Part shown: positions 55,077-64,000 of the stretch, one piece after another
Layout of the letters: each line of letters begins with the position of its first letter
How positions within the stretch are numbered: the first letter of the stretch is position 1
NCBI GenBank assembly: GCA_033220425.1
Contig: CM065646.1
Location: forward strand, 3,169,501 to 3,233,500
Reading direction: 5' to 3'
From: Lepraria neglecta
Lineage: Eukaryota; Ascomycota; Lecanoromycetes; Lecanorales; Stereocaulaceae
DNA: 64,000 nt
Position numbers and translations under genes: made by a program
Notes under the pieces: generated by a model
What the model was told of the DNA's origin: nothing
The model's input: only the letters and a program-made list of their open reading frames with translations
Databases searched by the model: none

Positions 55077-56178
55077 TTGTTAGGTAGTCGGCTGAAGAGC
55101 TTGCTGAGTAAGTAGCTGAGAAGCTCGTTGGGGAGATTTCGGAGGAAGGGGTTGCGAAGGTGTTTGCTTAGCTGGTTGAGAAGCTGCAAGTGGCGTTATC
55201 TAAGCAGCTTGCTTAGCAGCTGATTGCGTAGGTGGCTGAGAAGCTATATGCTTCTGCTGTTGCGCACATTGCTTGCCCGGGGGTTCTTCGCATTTAGCCT
55301 GAGATACTAGCTGATCAGATAGCCGGATGGCTGATTCAGACACTGATTTATTAGCCGGTTGTGGTATTGCTTCTGACGCTAGTTAAGAAGTTGCTTGGGC
55401 AGCTGATTGAGGAGTCGTTTTAGACGGCTGCTGAGTAGATATCTCGATAGGCGTCTCAGTAGGTGTCTTATAAGGTATCTCAGCCGCTGGTTAAGGAGTC
55501 GTTCTAGAAGGCTTCTGAGTAGATATCTCGATGGGTGTCTTAGCAGGTGTCATATATTTTTGCTTGTACTGTTCCCACATCTCCTGGAGGCTTTATTCGG
55601 GTTACTGTTTTAATACCTTTAGACCTGCTTCGAGGGCTTCTGTATTACACCATTAAGAGATTCCTCCGGGGGCAAATCGCCGAGTTGCCTGCGGAGTCGC
55701 TGACACTATTGCCTGCATTACTGTATAGGCTTTAACGAACGGACAGTCTAGCGAATAGCGTTAGTATTCTCCCAGAGGAACAGCTTGTGTATATTCTGAT
55801 ATCTGTTTCAAAGGGAGTGCTTATTTCTTCCAATCAGAGAGCCATAATCTATATTCCCTGCACATCACCATATCCTTATACTCAGGGTGGTATTTCTTCG
55901 TAAAGCCGGCGTATACAAGACCTTCCCAAGGAAAGAAAGGAAAGTAAGTATACCGTTGGCCCGCTATAGCTAAGAACCTGAATATACTACTTCGTTCCTT
56001 AATAGAGTTGTTATATAAAGGGGTGAACGTCATCTTGCGTATAGAGCTGCAGCAAGAATTTTGAATGGTTACAGCTACAGATATAGCTAGGGTGCCGGTA
56101 AAAGAAAAGGAATGACACGTCCCTGTGTTAAGGCTGTAGAGGGGTAGTGCGGAGAGCTTTATAGCTCGTGTAGTAGCT

Positions 56179-56470
56179 GGATTGACGGCTCAATAAAGAG
56201 ATCGATCTGGCTGAAGAAAGGTGTCGAGTATCGACTACAAGCGTAGCAAGGAGCGCTAAGTAGGCAGTCGAATTGGGGGTTAGGAGAAGAGATATAGAGC
56301 TGCTGTATCGACGGCTCAGTGAAGAGATCGATCTGGCTGAAGAAAGGTGTCGAGTATCGACTACAAGCGTAGCAAGGAGCGCTGAGTAGGCAGTCGAATT
56401 GGGGGTTAGGAGAAGAGATGTAGAGCTACTGTATCGATGGCTCAGTGAAGAGATCGATCCAGTTACTAGT
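56179..56470. repeat. 126-bp tandem repeat, ~2.3 units
   Basis: The unit starting GGCTCA[AG]T[AG]AAGAGATCGATC recurs at 56187, 56313 and 56439, a period of exactly 126 bases (42 codons). The first two units differ at a few positions only. On the minus strand the repeat is open (SRRYSSSISLLLTPNSTAYL and ALLATLVVDTRHLSSARSIS), consistent with either coding expansion or a structural minisatellite in the LTR element. Confidence 0.85.
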
Positions 56471-57756
56471 AAGGCGTGTAGGGCGTTATGTCGAAAGATT
56501 GGTGTGTTGAGGTCCGGTGGAGAGGTCTGAGCATGCAGTCGAAAAGCCGAGTCTTGGCACGAAATCTGACTGAGCGAAAAGCAGTCGATTGGCACTGTTT
56601 TTGCGTTCAGATACTGCTTGAGTGCTAAGCTAGCCTGATACGGTAAAGCTTGCTGTCGTTGCTGAGCAAGCTGCGCAATGTGCTTCCGCAGGGCAAACGT
56701 AGGCCGTATGTGTCCTTCTCTTTCTCGTGGTGCAGCGCGCTGAGCTACTCGTAGATAAGGCTTTCGGTAGTAGTGGTTCGAAATGTAGGTGAAGGGCTTG
56801 GAATAAGTGCTCGGGGTAAGTGGGTGTTGAGCAGTTGGTGTTGTAGATACCCTGGGGCGTGCAGGGTCAACGATATGATTATATGAGCTGGCCTATTCGT
56901 GGATAGGGCTTTCGGGGTCGCTGAATCAACTGGTATAGTTGGTTTCTTCGTAGGAGTGGCGGTTGCAGAGTTCTGCTGGCGGGTAGCTTGCGAGCTTTCC
57001 GAAGGATAGAGGATGCGGGGTTAACGAGAAGGGAGAAGAAGCTGGTTTATTCGTAGGTAAGGCTTTCGGGATCGAGGAATCGACTGGTACGCTTGTTTTT
57101 TGCGTATGAATTGCAGAGTTGCTGCTGGCGGAGGACGTGGTTCTTCTGAATGGTTCTCGTGTTGAATGGTTTGGTAGCGCTGTAGCTTACCAGGGGGTTG
57201 CTGGGCTTAAAGCAACTGGTTGAGCATGTATGGCGACATACTCTGGATCGTGTATCCGGCCGTTGCTACCATTATGATACGGGGTTTTCCTGTATGTTCA
57301 TGATAGTAGTGTTGGTGGTAAAGATTGTTGATTGTTCTATGGAGTAGGAGCGTCTATATATAGGCTTATAGGGCTGAACGCTGACTAAGCTGAAGTCTGC
57401 GCTGTTGACCAAATCCAGCCCTGTATCAATAATCCTAATTTCGTTCTATAATAGGGTAGAGTAGATACTCTACTCTCTATAAGATAATAGTATAATTAAG
57501 TCGGATAAAACGAATCTCTCGCTATTAGCTAGTGAAGCCGCTACTCTTATATATATTAGGGCTAATAGTATAATCTCTATTCCTAAAGTCTTTATATATA
57601 GATAGACTATCCTCCTTATTTAGTTTCGGAAAGGGCTAATAATTAAATAGTTATTCTAAGGACAACGATATTAGTATCCCTTATATCCTTATAAGTAAAG
57701 CTTACGACTCGCCTCTATAATATATATAGAAGGATTTAGAGAATAAAGAGCCTAAT

Positions 57757-58660
57757 GTTACGAACCACCTTGCGTGCGGGTAGTTCGGGTATAGATTGTT
57801 CTCACTAGGGATGGAGGTGCTAAAGGTACAAGAGATTGAAGTAGGCTTCAAGTGATGCTAAGCGGGTCTGGTATAAGATTAGGTAATATATGTTCAGTGC
57901 CTAGCCGAAGAGATCTATCGTATATAACTAAGTACGGATGAGATATGAAGTTGAGCACGATGCTCCAAGCGGCGAGCAAGTGCTCGTATATATAGCAATA
58001 GGAAATCCCGCCAAGCATTCCATGAGCGAGATGATCGTCCTATAATCGAGTCGAATATCACTTATAATCGAGTCGATCAGGCCCTAATTATATCGCTCAT
58101 GATCGTCCTGTCCGAAGTCCTTGGGTCCTTCGCGACAGTCCTGTCAGAACCACTGGTTCTAATACTAGTCCCTCCAGATTTCTCGTCCCGAGAAACCATC
58201 TATCCTTTATGCCACCCCGTCGAATAAAACGATCGTCCAACCCATCCGTCCGCCGTCGAGAGCTGGCAGTGGAATTAACTGGCGTTGCGATACGTCCGTG
58301 CTCCTGATACGCGACCGGAGACAGGCAGTGCCTGATCGGCTCTGATTCAGATCGATGTTCGAGTTGTGTTGCGAGTAGTGTAAAGTGCGACCTTGTGGTG
58401 TCGCTAACCGAGATACACCGTATCGAGGCCAGTCGCAAGAAAACGTGGGAGGAAATAAAAACAACGCAGTCGCGGCTGATACATCTCCAGGCGTAATACG
58501 ACCGTATCGAGGAAGAGAAGAAGAAGCTTGTTAATAGGGAGTTACAGAACATCGCGGATTTGGAAGAAGACGAGCGGTCTTCTAAGGCGTCTACGAACCC
58601 ATTATTCAATATCTCGTCTGAGCAGTTCGACTTCCCCGATAGGTTCGATTAGTCTTCCTT
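57757..58660 (+). mobile_element. Ty3/gypsy-type LTR and adjoining 5' coding fossil
   Basis: The LTR starts TGTTACGAACCACCTTGCGT at 57757; its right end lies near 58.15 kb but is not sharp. It is followed by a plus-strand segment whose text (PPRRIKRSSNPSVRRREL, CVASSVKCDLVVSLTEIHRI, a coiled EEEKKKLVNRELQNIADLEE) is like the short protein found next to LTRs in fungal Ty3/gypsy elements. This part is still GC-moderate, so it is younger than the DNA around it. Broken in a few places; the rest of the element is not visible downstream. Confidence 0.5.
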
Positions 58661-58779
58661 CCAGGACGTTCCTAAAACTCTTGTAGAAGGTCCTGGTAGT
58701 TCCGGAGGTTCTTAAGGGGTTCCTAAGTATTTTCGGTATCGTTATACCCCTTCTACTTAACTAAATATTTCTAATCGAC

Positions 58780-60530
58780 CTGGTTTAGAATCCTCTCGAC
58801 CTCGAACTCCGCCGCTTCTTTAATATTATAATAAAATGTTTCCTATAAGGGTATATTAGAGTCTACTAGCTCTAGGAGTAAGATGTAGAATACCGGATAT
58901 ACTTTAGCGTTAGGCGGAAGTTCTAGTTTATAGTTAATAGGTCCTTTTACCCGTTTAATCAAGAATAGTCCGACCTTAATATAATCTAGTTTCTTACTTA
59001 GTCTTATTATCCTTATATTTTTTATTAGAAGGTATACTTTATCCCCCTCTTTTAGCTAAGGAATATTCTTTCTTTTCTTATTAATATTTCCCTATAGTTT
59101 TATATTCAAGTTCTCGATTATAATTTATATATCTCTATATAAGTACTTTAGCTCTTTAGCTTTAACTAAAGCTTTCTCTATATTAGGCCCTTCTCTAATA
59201 TTATAATTAGGAAATATAATTAGGGATGCGCTCAAGGAGCGTAGCGCCCGTTATGGTTCGAGTCGACGAATCGATATCCGACTCGGATAGACCCTGAAGG
59301 CTTGGTATACTAAGCGACGATAGTAATAATAGTAGTACGATCAAAGCGATCAAGAATAATGATAGCAGTGCGATCAAAGATACTTGGCATGGATTTCGTA
59401 TATCTATATATACGGAGCACTGCTTACCACTTGGAGTATCGTGCTCAACTTCTATTTTCATCTAGTATCTACTATATACGATAGATCTCTTAGGCTAGGC
59501 ACTGAATATATATCATCTGATTATATACCAGACCCGCTTAGTATTACTTGAAGCCTGCTTTATACTCTTGCTCTATTGCACCCCTATCCTAGTAAGAATT
59601 AATCTATACTACGACTACCGCACGCAACGTGGTTCGTAATATCTAAGATCTAGGAATATATTTATATTTCTTCTATAGTTGGCGAAGAATAGTATTAGTT
59701 TGGTTATATTCGACTTTTTATTATTATATACTAATTATACTATTGGAAGTAGTAATACCTAGTTATTTTACTTCTAATTAACGTAGTATCTAAGGTATAC
59801 TTCTATTATTTAATTTGCGCGTTCCGTTTATCTATATATCTATAGATAATATACTATTAATATTCGCAATTTTGTTCTAATTGCTCTAATAAGCGTTTTC
59901 TAGTAATTTAATATAAATAGCTTATCCCTATTAGACCTTATCGACTTCGGTATACTATAGTCTCTAATTAGCCTATCTAATAGTATAAATACTAGCTAAT
60001 CTACTTTATATATTTCTTTGAAAGGTACTATAATAGTATACTTCGTTAGTTTATCTATAATAACTATAATTGAGTCGAAGGTATCCTACGTAGCTAGATC
60101 CTTTAATAGCGGTAACTTGACTATAAAGTCTATTATAACATCGTTCTATAGTAAGTCTAGAACTTATATAAATTATATTTATCTATATTTGGTATATCGT
60201 ATAGACTTATTCTACTAGTATTAGATATATTTTCTAATATACTATTTATATTACGGCTTGGCCTTTGCTTACTATCGGTACCGATACGCGTAGTATAGAG
60301 TATAGTTATCAAACGTTCGATTATTGCTTATCGCTCATAGCTAGCGACTTGGCGCGTCTCCAAGACGCGTAGGCTTTATATATCTATCTTCTCTCCTTAG
60401 ATATATTCTACTAGTTATACTTCACCCCTATCGACTCGCTCTAGGTAGGCCCCTAATATTAGAATATATCTTATTCTTATTCTACCCTTATACGCTTATT
60501 AGCGAGGTTAAATAAACGGTAGAGCTTATA
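58780..60530 (-). mobile_element. Ty3/gypsy pol fossil (integrase), strongly RIP-altered
   Basis: The minus strand, read from 60.3 down to 58.8 kb, still shows the integrase core by its conserved spacing (a DFIVKLP-like block, an IVIIDKLTKY-like block and the DRD of the core near 59.9-60.2 kb). The integrase C-terminal block (GPINYKLELP, VYPVFYI) lies near 58.85-59.0 kb. A separate LTR (59200-59641) is inserted between the two parts. The DNA is extremely TA-rich. The fossil is old, broken in very many places and without its own LTRs in view. Confidence 0.6.
59200..59641 (-). mobile_element. Ty3/gypsy LTR, inverted relative to the one at 57757
   Basis: Read on the minus strand from 59641 it matches the LTR at 57757 over at least 250 bases (ATTACGAACCACGTTGCGTG at its start, then the shared GGCTTCAAGT, AAGCGGGTCTGGTAT and GAAGTTGAGCACGAT blocks). 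It is more TA-rich than its partner. It interrupts the pol fossil, so it is probably a solo LTR inserted there. The inner boundary near 59.2 kb is approximate. Confidence 0.6.
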
Positions 60531-62800
60531 AGCCGATTAGTAAGTATAAACAAACGACGCGGAAGATCCCTGAGTCTATACTATAGGAGTAGTTACTAAG
60601 GCTATACTACTAGAGAGCTCTACGGAGTATAAAAACGGTATACTAGTCTATCTATAGCTAATACGAGTTGCCGTATTAAAGAAAAAATACCTCTATACCA
60701 AAATAACCGACTATATACGCTATAGCACGAGTCTAACTAGGCGAATCCTTACCCTAGGATACGGAGTAATAGCGCGACGACATTCTATAACAAGCGTAAA
60801 TATATCGACGCGTATCAATTATCCCTTAAGATATATCTACTAGTACTAAAGATACTAAGACTCTATAGAATATTAGTAATATACTACAATTATAGTACTA
60901 GGCTAAGTACCAACCGGCTTAGCTACTATAATCCCTCAACGAACTTCGTTAGGAGTATAATACCGCCCTCTCTTATATCGAAGAATAGAGTAATATAGTT
61001 CATAAGGTCGATCGAGCCAATAACGCTACTATATCGGCCTAATACTAGAAGAAAGTAGCTTAAGAGAAGGTCCGAACGCTATAATTATAGAATATAGATC
61101 TAGAAGATCGGAATACTCGTTAGGAGGAACGTATTACCGAATTATAAGTAGATAGATCTCCCTAGCGCTAGGAGACTCCAAGTTTAATAGTTAGCGGTTC
61201 AAAGACTTATATACTAAAGGTACCTAACCTACTACTATATTACGAGATAGATAGCGACCTTATTATTAAGGACTAGACTTAATAAATTCGCGATAAGCTT
61301 ATAATTAACAAGGATTACTTTAAGGATAACGCTACCTAAGTAATCTATATTATCTCTTATACAGGAGGTACTATAGTAAGGTATATCCAAGCCTATTAAA
61401 TAAATAATCTCGAGTACTTCACGAATCCGGAAGAAGTCTTTAGTATATTAAGCGATATTATAGGGAATCTAAATAAGAAGGATAATATATACCGTAGTTT
61501 TAAGGCGCTAAGATAGAAGGCTACTAATATCTTTACTAGTTTCTTCTCCTAGTTCTATATATATACTAACTACCTAAAACTAGATAAAGAGACTATTATT
61601 AATAAACTAAAGGATAAGGTTAACCTCCGTCTATAGGATATAATTATAGCTACCCTTTACGACTTTCGTACCTTAAAGGAGCTTAGTAACTTATATTAGC
61701 GGGTAGATAATCAATAATACTATATTAGCGAGAAGCGTGAGCGGATATTATTAGCTTTAACACGCTCGTTAACTCGGACCCCTCTAGCTACAACTCGGTA
61801 TATCTTATCTATATACATCCCCCCTACGAAACGATAGTCTATAGAACCTACTATTATTATACCTCGCCCTATATTACCTTATAAAGATAGACCTCTAGCT
61901 AAGGCGTAAGACTCCTAGTAATATTATAACTATAATAAGGAAGGGTACTTTACTACTAACTACTCTAAGAGGAGGAAGGAAGCTATATATAGGATAGGGA
62001 ATAATAGAGACTAAGCGGACGGAGTAGAGGAGAAGGAATATAGTAATATTAGCGAGGCGGAAGGCTATTCGGAGTTAGAAAACTAGAAGTCCTTAGGGAA
62101 GTCGCCCTTAAGGACCTACTATTCCTATTATTAGTAGATATCTATAATCTATATAGAAGAAGATCATTTATATACCCTATTATATTACTTACTTAAGGAA
62201 AGGAATACTAATCTAAAGCCTTTACTAATACTAGTACTACTATATATTTATTTATTAATGAAAAAGAAGCGTAACTACTTTCTAATTATCTTAATATTAT
62301 ATCTATACCTCTTACTAAACTATACTAACTCTATAGATATAATAGTAAGATACGAAAGAAACTAGTTACCTATATAATTTACCCTTCTATAAAGGTCTAT
62401 AACTATCTTAAGTCGACCGTATCTATACTTATTACTAACCTAGGTAACTAATATATTATCCTTAGTAAGCTATAGATGAATAAGTATAAGGTCCTACTAG
62501 ATATAGTAGATAATCGTATCGTCTTCCTACCTAGCCGCTATAACTATATTAGGGCCCTCTAAGCTCTTATAAAGCCTCCTATCGAGAAGGTAGATAAGAT
62601 AATAAATATTCCTACGAATTATCCGTCTCCGCTATCTAAGAAACTAGAGGTACTAGATATCGCCAAGATTAGCGCTACTATATTCTATATATATATAAGG
62701 AACTAAAAGAAGCGCGATATCTAATACTTCTCTATAATAATAGCTAAGTTAGAGAAGGCCATCTAGAATAGATCTATACTAGACTAGATCTATAAAGTAT
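60531..62800 (+). mobile_element. Ty3/gypsy gag-protease fossil, strongly RIP-altered
   Basis: The plus strand keeps the outline of a fungal Ty3/gypsy gag: a capsid-like helical region around 61.4-61.75 kb, a former zinc knuckle near 61.92 kb and a protease-like region after about 62.4 kb. It has many stops throughout and nearly all CpG and CpA sites are gone. It is an old element, broken in dozens of places. No LTR was identified for it in the window. Confidence 0.5.
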
Positions 62801-62805
62801 TAGAA

Positions 62806-63470
62806 CATCAGCAAATCGGGAGCGGCTCCCCAAAATCGAGCGTCCAAGGGGCCGGCCCCGGGCGCTAGGCGCTGATTCCGCACGGTCTCGGGCTGCTCGA
62901 GCTACTCGAGCTGCTCGAGCTGGTCAAACATACGGTTCGAGTACTTCTACTGATATCGCTCCAAGTAATATACCTATTTGATACAATAATCGATACAGTA
63001 ATAGATTTCATTTATATACGGTTATTGCCCATCCTATAAGCCGGCTCTACTATCGCGCTTTTACTAATATAAGACCTATACTATAGATATTCTAATTAAC
63101 TTTCCTACCTCCTATCGACGTCTATAATCCGATAATATTATTACTATTATCCGGAGAGCTAGCGGTAGCTTGCGGAATAGTAGTAGCCTCGCTATTAAAG
63201 ACCGCGGGGTTATCCTTAGTTAGGTAAGAGCTTGGTATATATAGATACATCGCGCTTTCCCAAAAGATTATGTCATTAGCGTCACAGCTAGTTTTGCGCT
63301 ATCAGCAGGCCGCATAGCGATTAGGGTCTACATCCTATATCGATTGCGGACCGAGAAATCAGCTAAATTAGCAACTCGAGGTTACCGATAGCAGCATCTG
63401 CAACCTCAAATTGCTACGCTAGGCGCCTACAACATCAGTATCAAAAGTTACTTTCGTAGACTAACGCTAC
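62806..63470. other. GC-richer segments within RIP-altered DNA, flanked by AACATCAG
   Basis: At 62810-62950 the DNA is suddenly GC-rich (GGGGCCGGCCCCGGGCGC and a CTCGAGCTGCTCGAGCTGG stretch). A second normal stretch lies at 63250-63450. AACATCAG stands at both outer ends (62808 and 63441), possibly an 8-base target duplication of an insertion that postdates RIP. The ends do not form a clear inverted repeat and I see no gene. Confidence 0.35.
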
Positions 63471-64000
63471 CATTACGCATTTATTCTGGAATACGAAATA
63501 TATACACTTAGGTAGTATATCGACAATATTAGTAGATAAGAAGTCATCCGAGTCGGATAGTTCGGACACATCCTCCGCTATAGTAGGTATATTCGAGTCG
63601 GATATCTTATCTAGAATTAACCTACAGGTAGTATTATCCGAGCTAGACGATTTTAAAAGATAATATAATAATCATTTTTATATTATACGTTTAATAGCTA
63701 TATATTCGATTACTAACAGCTTAATTCCGTCAGGCTTCCTCCCGCCTAAGCTTTATACTCTATTAATCCATCCTCTATCCCCTCCGTAGTATCCTTAGCA
63801 GCCTAGTCCTTAGGTTCTTCTCCTATTAGAGTAATATTTAGATATACTATTTTATCCTCTATAATCCACCTCTCTACCGACCTACTCTACTCTTTAATAT
63901 CTATAATATAATCCTCTTCCTAAAGACTCTTATCTACTTATAGACCGGTCTCCTTCTATATATACTCGAAGTCCTATATTAAAAATACCTAGATATCTAT
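63471..64000. other. TA-rich repeat DNA to the window end
   Basis: TA-rich sequence with stops in every frame. A CCGAGTCGGATA motif recurs (63546, 63594) and also occurs as CCGAGTCGGATA in the LTR near 59.27 kb (minus strand), suggesting more LTR-derived DNA. No gene. Confidence 0.4.

Larger units (their letters stand above)
52228..57426 (-). mobile_element. Short-LTR, non-autonomous LTR element (fossil)
   Basis: Two direct repeats of about 120 bases, 52233-52357 and 57308-57426 (TGGTGGTAAAGATTGTTG.. to ..AGCCCTGTATCA), flank 5 kb. Each starts TG and ends CA, as LTRs do. Inside are a long minus-strand frame with zinc-finger-like motifs (53742-55076), low-complexity Gln/Ser/Ala repeats up to about 55.56 kb, a 126-bp tandem repeat and several copies of a short GGTAAAAGAAAAAGAAT-type motif. 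No reverse transcriptase or integrase was recognised, so it would depend on another element. The two LTRs are close in sequence, and the interior is far less TA-rich than the neighbouring repeats, which suggests a fairly young insertion. Strand is taken from the main frame. Confidence 0.55.

Noticed and set aside
60018-60218. 66-residue plus-strand frame in TA-rich DNA
   Set aside because: It is antisense to the integrase fossil and arises from RIP-altered composition.

Overview
The window is nuclear DNA of a filamentous ascomycete, most likely a Dothideomycete. Genes carry short introns of 45-110 bases with GTRNGT donors and CTAAC/CTGAC-like branch sites. The gene families are typical of such fungi: NACHT receptor with an N-terminal DUF7708-like domain, SNF2 ATPase, DUF726 lipase-like protein, 2EXR proteins, Gag1-clamp protein. 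The last 14 kb is TA-rich repeat DNA that looks altered by repeat-induced point mutation (RIP). All calls come from reading the sequence; no search was run. I saw no tRNA, rRNA or CRISPR array.

Layout. 1-1 kb: 5' end of a SNF2-family ATPase gene (minus). 1.9-7.1 kb: a nine-exon STAND/NACHT receptor-like gene (DUF7708-like, NACHT, two C2H2-like fingers, polyglutamine tail) whose 3' end holds three tandem copies of an intron-exon cassette. 7.1-9.8 kb: no supported gene. 9.8-12.7 kb: a decayed gene for a protein built of W-[TS]-F-[HY]-[DE]-G repeats. 13.1-15.7 kb: DUF726/TMCO4 protein (minus). 16.4-28 kb: five related 2EXR/F-box-like genes, all or nearly all broken, surrounding an AdipoR/Izh membrane protein, a delta-12-type desaturase with an altered histidine box and a frameshift, and a protein-kinase-like gene with an in-frame stop. 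28.5-31.6 kb: mitochondrial-type AAA ATPase.

31.8-39.4 kb: two inverted copies of a 0.65-0.68 kb terminal-inverted-repeat element bracket 6.2 kb that holds a divergent pair of secreted-protein genes: a zincin (M35-like) whose HExxH site is assembled by splicing, and an eight-exon cysteine-rich membrane/secreted protein. 39.4-44.8 kb: Gag1-clamp protein, two pRiA4b-ORF3-like genes and the Rab geranylgeranyltransferase alpha subunit (BET4). 45-49 kb: a pogo-like transposase tail, an unknown gene with one frame break and a decayed ankyrin gene.

49.7-64 kb: a repeat compartment. It holds a palindromic terminal-inverted-repeat element with a FAR1/MULE-like remnant, a non-autonomous LTR element with a zinc-finger ORF, and strongly mutated Ty3/gypsy fossils on both strands. 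The window therefore runs from housekeeping and accessory genes on the left into a mutated repeat block on the right. Many accessory genes between 9.8 and 28 kb carry one to several lesions, while the conserved genes (SNF2, DUF726, AAA, BET4) are clean, which argues against sequencing error as the sole cause.
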